This document shows, one piece after another, positions 23,559-31,075 of a stretch of 39,757 bases of DNA (position 1 is its first letter; the number at the start of each line of letters is the position of its first letter). Location of the stretch: positions 1 through 39,757 of IMG/VR virus record IMGVR_UViG_3300020185_000113. One strand, given 5' to 3'. Both the position numbers and the translations under genes were made by a program. The stretch is from a virus. The notes beneath the pieces were generated by a model. That model saw only the letters and a program-made list of their open reading frames with translations, was not told where the DNA came from and ran no database searches.

Positions 23559-24535
23559 TGGCTGTTATAACTAATCCTATCAGTAATATTCCTGTTAATG
23601 AAAAGTCCCACACCCTAGGATGGTCTAAGGTGTGGGCTTCTCATTTAGACGCTGATATTGATCACAAATGTTCAGCAAATATTCTGAAACATGATATTGT
23701 CTATATTGACTTTGGTGCAAACTACTCAGGTTCTCTAAACCTGTTTGGTGGTGCTAATCAGGAGCTATTTAATCGGTTGAATCTGATCATGCAGTGCAAA
23801 AAAGTCTTATGTCTTGATTGGCCTTTTGAAATCAGTGAATCACTTCGAAAACGTATTGGTGCTAAGACTACATATGAAGGCTTCACTGATGATTGGTTTG
23901 ATAAGCTAGAAGCATTTGAAAAGAATGTGCGGGTTCTAAAACAAGAAGATCGTGTGGTCACTGGTATTACTATGGGTGACAGTCATACAATTGCTTTTAG
24001 CCAAGAATCAGATGCAGTACTTCGTAATGATGGCAAAACCTTGTATGGCGCACTCAAGCTCGGCCTAAACAATATGTTTCGTGGCATGCCTATTAAAGGT
24101 AATATTACTTTATGTTTTGGCTCAATTGACATCCGCCATCATTTTCTCAGAGAAAACGGATTAAATGATAACCTTTCTACTGTTATTGAAACATATATTA
24201 AACAAGGCTCTGAACTAGAAAAAGAATACGGCTGTAATGTATCTTATGCTTATCCTGTTCCGGTAGAATGGGAAGGACGTAAGATTCCTAAGACTGGATT
24301 CTATAAAGGTTCTCCATTTCACGGTTCTATGCAAGAACGTAGGATTATTACAAACAAGTTTATTAGTGAGCTAAATAAGCATAAGGTTAATGTGATTGCA
24401 CCACCAGATGATTGGTACACTATGGACCCTAAAGCATATGCTGAAACGTATATGGAATTTGGTTCTAGCTTTCACATTGCTCCTCCCTATTATCGCCGTG
24501 AAGATTTTGGGGTGACAACAGCAACTTTATTCTAG
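23558..24535 (+). CDS. Unknown protein with SGNH-hydrolase-like motifs
   Basis: Protein of 325 residues with no family I can name firmly. A GDSH motif at 140-143 (GITMGDSHTIAF), a block LCFGSIDIRHHF at 185-196 and a late FGSSFHIAPPYYR recall blocks I, III and V of SGNH/GDSL hydrolases, where Ser, Gly/Asp and His form the active site. The N-terminal 130 residues contain a Rossmann-like strand (VLCLDWPFEI). In the context of a hydroxymethylase and a PLP-like enzyme it could act on a base substituent or a small-molecule donor. It overlaps the hydroxymethylase stop (TAATG). Confidence 0.75.
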   Translation: MAVITNPISNIPVNEKSHTLGWSKVWASHLDADIDHKCSANILKHDIVYIDFGANYSGSLNLFGGANQELFNRLNLIMQCKKVLCLDWPFEISESLRKRIGAKTTYEGFTDDWFDKLEAFEKNVRVLKQEDRVVTGITMGDSHTIAFSQESDAVLRNDGKTLYGALKLGLNNMFRGMPIKGNITLCFGSIDIRHHFLRENGLNDNLSTVIETYIKQGSELEKEYGCNVSYAYPVPVEWEGRKIPKTGFYKGSPFHGSMQERRIITNKFISELNKHKVNVIAPPDDWYTMDPKAYAETYMEFGSSFHIAPPYYRREDFGVTTATLF

Positions 24536-24544
24536 GAATATATT

Positions 24545-25432
24545 ATGTCGCATGACAATCATGTAATTGATGGTGTTAACAAAGACATTCGACCTTTCCC
24601 TTGGTCTAGTCCACAAGAATGCCAAGAATATTATCTGGATATGGCAAAAGACTGGGAAGACCCATATGGTCCTCCTGTGATCAAAGAGCATGAAGGTATT
24701 CGTGTAGTACGTGATGATTATCTGGTAGGCTCAAAGGTTAGGGGTGGCGATTGTTTAATCTCTTCCCTGCCTGAGCACGTGGATACACTGGTGTACGTGC
24801 AGCCACGTACGGGACTGGCAGGTGTTTCTATTCTAGATGTGGCTAAACGCCACAATAAGAAGGTAAAACTATTCATGCCTTCATCTAAACAAATTTCCCT
24901 TCATCAGGCTTGTTGTATTGAACGTGGTGCTGAAACTTCTTTTCACCGTATTGCTGCAATGCCAAACTTGAATAAGATTGCTAAAGAATGGGCAGACGAA
25001 AGACCTAATACATTTTTTATCCCGTTGGGCCTTAAACATGAAATGGTCACTGCTGGTATTGTCAAGACCGCTATGAAGATCGATCCACCTGATCAAGTTT
25101 ATTGTGCAACATCTACTGGTGTCCTGACTCGTGCCCTACAAATCGCCTGGCCGAATACGGAGTTTGTATCTGTTTGTGTGGCACGAAACATGAAAGACGG
25201 TGAGCTAGGTAAGGCAGAAGCCGTCTCAGAACCATTGGCCTTTACTAAGGCAGAACAGTCCCAGAACCTACCAGATTTCCCCGTGATCGACACTTACGAT
25301 GGAAAGGTATGGAAATATATCCCAAAGAATTCTGATAAAGATATTCTATTCTGGAATGTAGGAAAAGAACCTGTACTACAGAATTTAGACATTATAAAAG
25401 AGACTCATTCCTTTAGGGAGTGGGGTGAATGA
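24545..25432 (+). CDS. Fold-type II PLP-dependent enzyme-like protein
   Basis: Protein of 295 residues resembling the tryptophan synthase beta / ACC deaminase superfamily. VRDDYLVGSKVRGGD (residues 55-69) matches the region around the PLP-binding lysine in this family, making K64 the candidate. PRTGLAGVSILDVAKRH corresponds to the substrate-binding loop and helix. ATSTGVLTRALQIAWP (188-203) is in the place of the PLP-phosphate loop. A dedicated PLP enzyme in a phage is unusual. Beside a hydroxymethylase it may install an amino-acid-derived group on a base, but this is inference. Its stop overlaps the next gene (ATGA). Confidence 0.72.
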   Translation: MSHDNHVIDGVNKDIRPFPWSSPQECQEYYLDMAKDWEDPYGPPVIKEHEGIRVVRDDYLVGSKVRGGDCLISSLPEHVDTLVYVQPRTGLAGVSILDVAKRHNKKVKLFMPSSKQISLHQACCIERGAETSFHRIAAMPNLNKIAKEWADERPNTFFIPLGLKHEMVTAGIVKTAMKIDPPDQVYCATSTGVLTRALQIAWPNTEFVSVCVARNMKDGELGKAEAVSEPLAFTKAEQSQNLPDFPVIDTYDGKVWKYIPKNSDKDILFWNVGKEPVLQNLDIIKETHSFREWGE

Positions 25433-26466
25433 AATGGCTAAACGAAGAAGCAATTGATATACTAGTTAATTATTATTATCCTCGTGCTAAATGGCTACAA
25501 CTCAATTGTAACTGGGGAAAACTTCCATACGAAGGTCCTGACGCAGATAGAGAAGTCAACGATCCACTAATGCAGCAGATTGATATCTACGATTGTTATA
25601 CAAGAAATGCCGCAGGGTTTTCTAATGTAGTACAAGACCTAAAGTTCCGTACTAAGACTCCTAAACGGCATCACCAGATTAAAAATTCTGCGTTAGGCCA
25701 AAAGCATTGGGACCTTTGTGATAATTATGTGACTGATCAATGGGACCTTAAGACTTGGTTCTTTGCCTATATGGCACACAGAGCAACAGGTTCAGGTGCA
25801 TCATTTACCAGAGACCATGGATACCGTAATAACTGCGTACATGAATGGGGCGTGATGGAATCTATGGACCAGATGATTGAAAACATCAAGGAGCGTAAAG
25901 CCAATAAGATTCCTACTTTTACGTCTATCGGTAACCAACCGCCAGCTCCACGTAAAGGAGTTAGCGTAGTTGATTACATTACCGAGGAACTACCTGGGCT
26001 TTTGGATAAGTTGATTGATTGGTTACATGTAGGACAGAAAAAGACACACAAGCAAGTTGTGGATTATATGAATGAGTATAATCTAGATCAAGGTCACAAA
26101 CGATTTAATTTTGTTTATGCTGCTTTTTCCTATGATCTAGGCGATTACCATAAAGACTTGGTAGACGATATGTCACATGGCTACTTTGGTAACAATGCAG
26201 TACGTTGTATGCAGAAGCTTTCGTCTGGATATACTACCGATGCTTTCATGGATATTCTGTGTGAGCGAATGGGCGGGGCGCCCAGAGATAACGAGGATGT
26301 TCTCTGTGACTTTGTGCGGTTTGGTCAGAACTACGTTCCAAGAAGCGATGACACATTTAATCATGTATCAAGTGATATAACTAATAACTCCGGATGGGTT
26401 TCAGGCTGGGATCAGCGTCAAGGACATCCACCAGAAAAATCACCTCTAGAGGAATTCATGCTATGA
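25429..26466 (+). CDS. Unknown 345-aa protein of the modification operon
   Basis: Protein of 345 residues, mainly helical, rich in His, Trp, Tyr and Asn (KTPKRHHQIKNSALGQKHWD, GSGASFTRDHGYRNNCVHEW, FVYAAFSYDLGDYHKDLVDD). I do not recognise the family. Its length, helical content and neighbours would fit the helical amino acid:DNA transferase / pyrophosphorylase group described in phage hypermodification loci, but I cannot see a defining motif. It overlaps the PLP-like gene and dCMP deaminase by four bases each, so the proteins are probably made together. Confidence 0.72.
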   Translation: MKWLNEEAIDILVNYYYPRAKWLQLNCNWGKLPYEGPDADREVNDPLMQQIDIYDCYTRNAAGFSNVVQDLKFRTKTPKRHHQIKNSALGQKHWDLCDNYVTDQWDLKTWFFAYMAHRATGSGASFTRDHGYRNNCVHEWGVMESMDQMIENIKERKANKIPTFTSIGNQPPAPRKGVSVVDYITEELPGLLDKLIDWLHVGQKKTHKQVVDYMNEYNLDQGHKRFNFVYAAFSYDLGDYHKDLVDDMSHGYFGNNAVRCMQKLSSGYTTDAFMDILCERMGGAPRDNEDVLCDFVRFGQNYVPRSDDTFNHVSSDITNNSGWVSGWDQRQGHPPEKSPLEEFML

Positions 26467-26900
26467 AGTGGGATGCCCGCTATATGTCTTTGGCCAAGGA
26501 AGTCTCAACCTGGTCGAAAGATCCATCCAGTAAAATCGGTGCAGTTGCTATCGGAGACAAAGGCCAAGTCTTATCACAGGGATACAACGGTTTCCCTCGT
26601 GGTATAGAAGATAGTAAAATAAGATATGATAATCGTCAAACCAAGTACAAATATGTTGTACATGCCGAGATGAATGTGATATATAATGCTACATATAACG
26701 GTGTTTCGTTAAACGGCGCAACTCTATATGTCTACGGTTTGCCTGTCTGTTCTGACTGTGCGAAGGGCATTATTCAGGTTGGCATTAAAAAAGTCGTTGT
26801 ACCTCGTATGGATATTCCGGAAGTCTGGAAAGAATCATGGCAGCGTTCGGTACAGATGTTTGATGAAGCCGACGTAAAATGGAGTATGATTGATTTTTAG
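26463..26900 (+). CDS. cd: dCMP deaminase
   Basis: Zinc-dependent deaminase of 145 residues converting dCMP to dUMP. H68-A69-E70 (VVHAEMN) gives the zinc ligand and catalytic Glu; C96 and C99 (PVCSDC) are the other zinc ligands. The N-terminal DPSSKIGAVAI and GYNGFPRG blocks are typical. I chose ATG 26463, which overlaps the preceding stop as ATGA, rather than upstream in-frame starts inside that gene. With the hydroxymethylase it would control the fate of the dCMP pool. Confidence 0.92.
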   Translation: MKWDARYMSLAKEVSTWSKDPSSKIGAVAIGDKGQVLSQGYNGFPRGIEDSKIRYDNRQTKYKYVVHAEMNVIYNATYNGVSLNGATLYVYGLPVCSDCAKGIIQVGIKKVVVPRMDIPEVWKESWQRSVQMFDEADVKWSMIDF

Positions 26901-26931
26901 TGTGTACAAACACGATAAAATATGGTATGAT
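26901..26931 (+). promoter_or_regulatory. Promoter upstream of the DUF3310 gene and gp45, TGTGTACA type
   Basis: TGTGTACA (26901-26908), 17 bases, TATGAT (26926-26931). The -35-like element starts one base after the dCMP deaminase stop, and the first gene begins 30 bases after the -10 box. It shares its -35 motif and spacing with the gp55 promoter at 17077. Confidence 0.65.
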
Positions 26932-26960
26932 ACTCTAATTGATTAACTACGGACTTTATT

Positions 26961-27242
26961 ATGTACAAATACAGTGAAGATAAAATTATGGACCAGTTAC
27001 AAACCTATATTGATAAGACATATGGTTCACACTATTCCAAACAAAGATTTCAGGCAACTGAGTTTATCGTAGATGCAGGACATGGCATGGGCTTTTGTCT
27101 TGGTAACGTAATGAAGTACGCTCAGCGATATGGAAAGAAAGGTGGACGCAACCGCGATGATCTGATGAAGATCGCCCACTATGCGATCATGGCTATGCAC
27201 ACGCATGATTTAGAAGAAGGAATTGATAATGCAAGCGAATGA
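26961..27242 (+). CDS. DUF3310-family protein
   Basis: Helical protein of 93 residues. The central part GFCLGNVMKYAQRYGKKGGRNRDDLMKIAHYAIMAM is the DUF3310 pattern (glycine-asparagine helix, KYxxRxGKK, then DL-K-A-Y), common in phages as a short stand-alone protein. The family is thought to be related to MazG-like nucleotide-binding helical proteins, but no activity is known to me. Its 3' end overlaps the gp45 start by 14 bases. Confidence 0.78.
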   Translation: MYKYSEDKIMDQLQTYIDKTYGSHYSKQRFQATEFIVDAGHGMGFCLGNVMKYAQRYGKKGGRNRDDLMKIAHYAIMAMHTHDLEEGIDNASE

Positions 27243-27885
27243 CATGCTCGAGGTGCTACAGAACTTCGGGTCGATTAACCAGAATATTGTGTTCAGACAG
27301 GGTACCTCATTGAGTATCGTATCCGAAGCCAAGAACGTTATGGCTAAGATTGAGCTGGATGAACCTATTCCAATGGACTTTGGCATCTATGATGCAACTG
27401 AACTTGTGCGCGTCATGAGTCTAGTAGATGATGCTGAGATTCAGTTCAATCAGGATTCTCTGTCTCTAGCAGGTAACGGTTCTAGTATTAAGTACTACTA
27501 CTCCGATATTGATATGCTGACTCAGCCTCCTAGTAAAGAAGTCACCATGCCTGATCCAGAGGTACGGTTCATTCTAACACAGGATATACATAATAAACTT
27601 AAACGTGCTGCTTCTGCACTTGGTCACAAACAGATCAAGATTGCTGCAGATAATGAGTCCGTTAAACTAATCATTACCGATACTAAAAATGCTACAGCTA
27701 ATAACTTTACTATCCGCGTTGAGGGTGAAGTTTTTGGTGATCTTAGTGACGGATTTACCATCGGTATCGATAATTTGAAACTTATGCCCGGTGACTATGA
27801 GGTACAGGTTTCAAGTAAATTGGTTAGTCACTTCAAGAATACTGACCGTAACGTCCAATATTGGATCGCTCTAGAGAAAAAGTAA
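27229..27885 (+). CDS. 45: Sliding clamp gp45
   Basis: T4-like processivity clamp of 218 residues (T4 228). The trimer encircles DNA, tethers gp43 and also activates gp55-dependent late transcription. The N-terminus MLEVLQNFGSINQNIVFRQG, the PIPMDFGIYDATELVRVMSL block and the C-terminal YWIALEKK fit the family. I chose ATG 27229 with GAAGAAGG upstream; a TTG at 27223 would add two residues. It is followed by two small genes, then the clamp loader. Confidence 0.92.
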   Translation: MQANDMLEVLQNFGSINQNIVFRQGTSLSIVSEAKNVMAKIELDEPIPMDFGIYDATELVRVMSLVDDAEIQFNQDSLSLAGNGSSIKYYYSDIDMLTQPPSKEVTMPDPEVRFILTQDIHNKLKRAASALGHKQIKIAADNESVKLIITDTKNATANNFTIRVEGEVFGDLSDGFTIGIDNLKLMPGDYEVQVSSKLVSHFKNTDRNVQYWIALEKK

Positions 27886-27906
27886 ACTAAAAGGAAATAT
27901 TTTAAA

Positions 27907-28110
27907 ATGAATGATAAAGACTTTTATGACCTCGGCGCAAAGGTCGGTCGCTCTACCGTAGCTATTATTGATGCCATTGTGCAGCGTGGTGCATTTAAAG
28001 GTGAAGAACTATCTACAGTAGGTCAGCTCCGTGATCAGTCTATTCAAATGATCCAACAGATTGAAGAGCGTCAAGAAGAACTCGACGATGACGATGAGGA
28101 TGAAGAATAG
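27907..28110 (+). CDS. Hypothetical protein, 67 aa, acidic tail
   Basis: Small protein of 67 residues with an N-terminal helical part (DFYDLGAKVGRSTVAIIDAI), a glutamine-rich helix (QMIQQIEERQEEL) and a tail of ten Asp/Glu. ATG 27907 follows AAAAGGAAA. I do not recognise a function. Position between sliding clamp and clamp loader suggests a replication-associated role. Confidence 0.75.
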   Translation: MNDKDFYDLGAKVGRSTVAIIDAIVQRGAFKGEELSTVGQLRDQSIQMIQQIEERQEELDDDDEDEE

Positions 28111-28111
28111 C

Positions 28112-28297
28112 ATGGAAAAATGGACTGACGAATATACCTTGGAGCGTATTACATACGATCTTGAAGGTGAAGTAGAAAGTCGTGTTTATCACACTTTTAA
28201 AGCCGATGAGCTCAACGAGCTTCTTGACTATATGTCATACTTTCTTCAAGGATGCTCATATACTTACGTTACAGGTTTGAAAGCCATTAAGGAATAA
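28112..28297 (+). CDS. Hypothetical protein, 61 aa
   Basis: Small acidic protein of 61 residues, starting at ATG 28112 two bases after the previous stop. It has a beta-hairpin-like start (WTDEYTLERITYDLEGEV) and a helix (ADELNELLDYMSYFLQGC). An upstream in-frame ATG at 28061 lies within the acidic tail of the previous gene and is unlikely. No family is recognised. The gp44 promoter follows four bases after its stop. Confidence 0.7.
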   Translation: MEKWTDEYTLERITYDLEGEVESRVYHTFKADELNELLDYMSYFLQGCSYTYVTGLKAIKE

Positions 28298-28301
28298 CCT
28301 G

Positions 28302-28330
28302 TTTACATTGACCCCTAACTGTGATATAAT
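28302..28330 (+). promoter_or_regulatory. Promoter upstream of gp44
   Basis: TTTACA (28302-28307), 17 bases, TATAAT (28325-28330), with TG before the -10 box. It is the best sigma70 promoter in the replication block and identical in boxes and spacing to those at 21325 and 31284. Confidence 0.82.
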
Positions 28331-28360
28331 CTTTTTACTCTAACAGTAAGGCACTATATA

Positions 28361-29299
28361 ATGAATGATGATTTTCTCTGGGTAGAAAAATACCGTCCAC
28401 AGAAAATCGATGATTGTATTCTCCCGAAGTCCCTGCTCGATACATTCAAGCAGACCCTGGCTTCGGGAGAACTTCCTAATATGCTCTTTACAGGTACTGC
28501 TGGTCTGGGTAAGACCACTGTAGCCAAAGCATTGTGCAACCAACTTGATCTAGACTATATCTTGATCAATGGTTCTGAGGAAGGTAACATCGATACCCTT
28601 CGCAATAAGATTAAACAGTTTGCATCTTCCGTATCACTGCAAGGTGGATACAAGGTAGTTATCCTTGATGAGGCTGACTACCTGAATGCACAATCATTTC
28701 AACCAGCTCTTCGTGGATTCATCGAAGAGTTTTCTAGCAACTGCCGGTTTATTCTTACCTGCAACTTTAAGAATCGTATTATTGAGCCACTGCATTCACG
28801 ATGTGGTGTGTATGAGTTTAACACTAATAAAAAGTCTTTGGCTGAACTATCTGGTCAGTTTATGAAACGATTGACCTGGATTCTTAATCAAGAGAATATT
28901 ACATATGATAAGAAAATTCTTGCTGAACTTATTATCCGCTTTGCGCCTGATTGGCGGCGTGTTATTAATGAGTGTCAGCGTTACTCTCTTAGCGGTACTA
29001 TCGATACTGGGATTCTTAGTCTGCTTTCCAATAATTCTGTTAATGATCTCATTGGATATCTTAAGGCCAAAAACTTTAAAAAAATGAGGTCATGGGTAAG
29101 CAATAATATAGATACAGACACTTCCGGTATTTTTCGGAAGATTTATGATACTATGAATGAGACTATTCAACCAAATAGTATTCCTCGTGCTGTTCTAATC
29201 CTCGCTGATTACCAGTACAAGAATGCTTTTGTGGCTGATCATGAATTAAATGTTGTTGCTTGTTTAACAGAACTAATGGCGGAGGTAGAATGGAAATGA
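28361..29299 (+). CDS. 44: Clamp loader large subunit gp44
   Basis: AAA+ clamp loader subunit of 312 residues (T4 319). With gp62 it opens and loads the gp45 ring. Motifs: WVEKYRP at 7-13, Walker A GTAGLGKT (45-52), Walker B DEAD (103-106) and the arginine-finger SRC (146-148). The gene lies just after a strong promoter, and its end overlaps the glutaredoxin start. Confidence 0.96.
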   Translation: MNDDFLWVEKYRPQKIDDCILPKSLLDTFKQTLASGELPNMLFTGTAGLGKTTVAKALCNQLDLDYILINGSEEGNIDTLRNKIKQFASSVSLQGGYKVVILDEADYLNAQSFQPALRGFIEEFSSNCRFILTCNFKNRIIEPLHSRCGVYEFNTNKKSLAELSGQFMKRLTWILNQENITYDKKILAELIIRFAPDWRRVINECQRYSLSGTIDTGILSLLSNNSVNDLIGYLKAKNFKKMRSWVSNNIDTDTSGIFRKIYDTMNETIQPNSIPRAVLILADYQYKNAFVADHELNVVACLTELMAEVEWK

Positions 29300-29565
29300 A
29301 ACGCGAACTAACATTATACACACAACCTGATTGTATGTATTGCGATATGATGAAGACTAAGCTCGATCAATGGGGTTATACGTACAACGTAAAAAATATT
29401 AAAGCCGATACTGGCGCTCGAGCTTTTATTGTGATGGATGAAGGCCATCGAACAGTACCGCAGCTCTACTACGGTAAGACGCATATTAATCCCAACATTA
29501 ATACTGAGGAATACACACAAAGTATTCTTGAGCAGTACATCGGTCACTTGGATGATGTTAAATGA
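29290..29565 (+). CDS. Glutaredoxin
   Basis: Glutaredoxin of 91 residues. The redox motif C15-M-Y-C18 (QPDCMYC) and the cis-proline TVP (55-57, RTVPQLYYG) are both present; thioredoxin fold expected. Phage glutaredoxins usually supply electrons to ribonucleotide reductase. I chose ATG 29290, close behind GGAGG (29281-29285); ATG 29296 is an alternative. It overlaps gp44 by 10 bases and gp62 by four, so it is inserted inside the clamp-loader operon, an unusual place. Confidence 0.9.
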   Translation: MEMKRELTLYTQPDCMYCDMMKTKLDQWGYTYNVKNIKADTGARAFIVMDEGHRTVPQLYYGKTHINPNINTEEYTQSILEQYIGHLDDVK

Positions 29566-29954
29566 ATCCATTCGAATTTGTCAAAGCGATCAATAATAAG
29601 CAAAATATCATTAGAGATGATTTAGATGAAAAGTCATATATTCCATATATGATTAACCATAGTTTTTCTTATTTTCCCGACACAGTTCTTCTCGCCAACG
29701 AAATGAATATCAACCACCATTTAGATAATAAGCTTCAAAATGACTTTTTTATAAATACTATACGAAAGAATCCTAAGCGCTTTTCTAAATGGAATAAAAT
29801 GAAGCACGATGGTGATTTTGAAGCGGTGAAAGAATACTATGGGTATAATAATGAAAAAACTCGTTCTGCTCTTTCACTACTTTCTGCTGAACAAATAAAC
29901 ATAATTAAACAGAAGGTGGATCATGGTGGAAGAAAAGGAAAACGCGCCAGTTGA
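29562..29954 (+). CDS. 62: Clamp loader small subunit gp62
   Basis: Protein of 130 residues, shorter than T4 gp62 (187), of the compact marine type. MNPFEFVKAINNKQNII, YIPYMINHSFSYFPDTVLLANEMN and KNPKRFSKWNK are characteristic. It forms one subunit of the pentameric clamp loader with four gp44. It starts at an ATGA overlap with glutaredoxin and overlaps regA by 32 bases at its end, so translation of the three is linked. Confidence 0.85.
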   Translation: MNPFEFVKAINNKQNIIRDDLDEKSYIPYMINHSFSYFPDTVLLANEMNINHHLDNKLQNDFFINTIRKNPKRFSKWNKMKHDGDFEAVKEYYGYNNEKTRSALSLLSAEQINIIKQKVDHGGRKGKRAS

Positions 29955-30339
29955 ATGGTCGCCTCAGGACATGCTGGAAATTACTCTTAATGAGCCAGAC
30001 GACTTCCTGAAGGTTAAAGAGACACTTACTCGTATCGGCATTGCATCACGTAAAGACAAGAAGCTTTATCAGTCTTGTCATATTTTGCATAAGCAAGGCC
30101 GATACTTCATTACACATTTTAAAGAACTATTTTTACTTGATGGTAATAAGTCTACACTGGAACAGACTGATATCCAGAGACGTAATACTATCACAACTCT
30201 ATTATCTGACTGGGGATTGTTATCGATCGTTAACTCAGAAGCTGTAACGGATGTTGCTCCTCTACGTCAGATTAAAGTTCTTCCATTCAAAGAAAAAGAT
30301 GAATGGGAGCTATTGCCTAAATACAACATTGGGCGTTAG
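29923..30339 (+). CDS. regA: Translational repressor RegA
   Basis: RegA-like RNA-binding repressor of 138 residues (T4 122), which in T4 binds ribosome sites of early mRNAs and competes with initiating ribosomes. The match is strong: DMLEITLNEPDDFLKVKETL, RIGIASRKDKKLYQSCHIL and the end EWELLPKYNIGR parallel T4 RegA. An N-terminal extension of about 17 residues precedes the T4-equivalent start, encoded in the overlap with gp62. The start follows AAGGTGGATC. A hairpin and a late promoter follow. Confidence 0.93.
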   Translation: MVEEKENAPVEWSPQDMLEITLNEPDDFLKVKETLTRIGIASRKDKKLYQSCHILHKQGRYFITHFKELFLLDGNKSTLEQTDIQRRNTITTLLSDWGLLSIVNSEAVTDVAPLRQIKVLPFKEKDEWELLPKYNIGR

Positions 30340-30365
30340 TAATCGGGTATTATACTAACGTATTG

Positions 30366-30384
30366 TAAGTGATCTTTTCACTTA
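30366..30384 (+). terminator. Hairpin between regA and the Hsp20 gene
   Basis: TAAGTGA (30366-30372) and TCACTTA (30378-30384) form a perfect 7-bp stem with loop TCTTT. There is no U-run after it, so it may be an RNA 3'-end stabiliser rather than a strong terminator. Confidence 0.5.
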
Positions 30385-30400
30385 GTGCAAAGGTAATACC

Positions 30401-30408
30401 TATAAATA
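30401..30408 (+). promoter_or_regulatory. Late promoter upstream of the Hsp20 gene
   Basis: TATAAATA at 30401-30408 is an exact late box located 55 bases before the Hsp20 start, so Hsp20 is probably made late although it lies among replication genes. Confidence 0.7.
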
Positions 30409-30462
30409 ATAGTGGATGCCAATAACGGGTCCATATTTCTTGCTTTAATTAGGAGAATTCAG

Positions 30463-30924
30463 ATGACAAATAATCAAAAATTCGCTCGCTTTCCTCGTGC
30501 CGCATTTGTAGGTTTTGACCATATCTTCAACGAACTTGAAGAAATGACCAAGCATGCAACTGACCACTATCCTCCGCATAATATTATTAAAGATGAAGGT
30601 ATGAAGTATCGTATCGAAATCGCAACTGCGGGGTTCAAGGAAGAAGAGCTTTCGGTAGAATTAAAAGATGGTGTACTTTCTGTTGACGGTGATCACACTC
30701 CTCGTGGTCTAGAGTTTGTACATAAAGGTATTTCCACCCGTAAGTTCCATCGGTCTTTTAGACTGTCTGAATATACACAAGTTACAGGAGCTTCTCTGGA
30801 GAACGGCATTCTAGGAATTCATTTAGAAGTCGTGCTGCCTGATGAGAAGAAGCCTCGAAAGATTAAAATCAATAATCAAAACGAGGTAACAACAAATGCT
30901 GAACTTCTTACGGAAAATGGGTAA
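30463..30924 (+). CDS. Small heat shock protein (Hsp20 / IbpA-like)
   Basis: Hsp20-family chaperone of 153 residues. The alpha-crystallin domain runs from about NIIKDEGMKYRIEIATAGF to LEVVLPDEKKPRKIKI, with the A(x)LENGIL motif and a following dimerisation-type strand. Hsp20 genes are a hallmark of marine T4-like phages, where they may aid virion folding; that role is inferred. I chose ATG 30463 (TTAGGAGAATTCAG upstream); a further ATG at 30412 lies close to the late promoter and has no ribosome site. Its end overlaps the next small gene. Confidence 0.92.
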   Translation: MTNNQKFARFPRAAFVGFDHIFNELEEMTKHATDHYPPHNIIKDEGMKYRIEIATAGFKEEELSVELKDGVLSVDGDHTPRGLEFVHKGISTRKFHRSFRLSEYTQVTGASLENGILGIHLEVVLPDEKKPRKIKINNQNEVTTNAELLTENG

Positions 30925-31075
30925 AGCCCTATACGAATCCCGACTTGACGCTGCTTGTCACGGTGTGGCAGGTTACATTAAGACTGAATATCGTACACAC
31001 TACAATCAGTCTGAAATTGCTTATATGGTTAGAAAGGATGGTTTTGATGCAACTGTTTTTAAAATCACTCACTAA
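30896..31075 (+). CDS. Hypothetical protein, 59 aa
   Basis: Small basic protein of 59 residues (MLNFLRKMGKALYESRLDAA, then CHGVAGYIKTEYRTHYNQSE, ending DGFDATVFKITH). The ATG overlaps the Hsp20 3' end by 29 bases and follows ACGAGGTAAC. No family recognised. It overlaps the following DUF3563-like gene by 29 bases, giving a chain of three overlapping genes. Confidence 0.7.
   Translation: MLNFLRKMGKALYESRLDAACHGVAGYIKTEYRTHYNQSEIAYMVRKDGFDATVFKITH

Noticed and set aside
26394-26462. N-terminal extension of dCMP deaminase
   Set aside because: It lies inside the preceding gene in another frame and has no deaminase similarity; the ATGA overlap at 26463 is preferred.
29750-29757. TATAAATA inside gp62, also NATAAATA at 301, 33695 and 38164
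   Set aside because: They lie within coding frames (for example Phe-Ile-Asn-Thr codons) without a following gene start nearby; chance matches in A/T-rich DNA.
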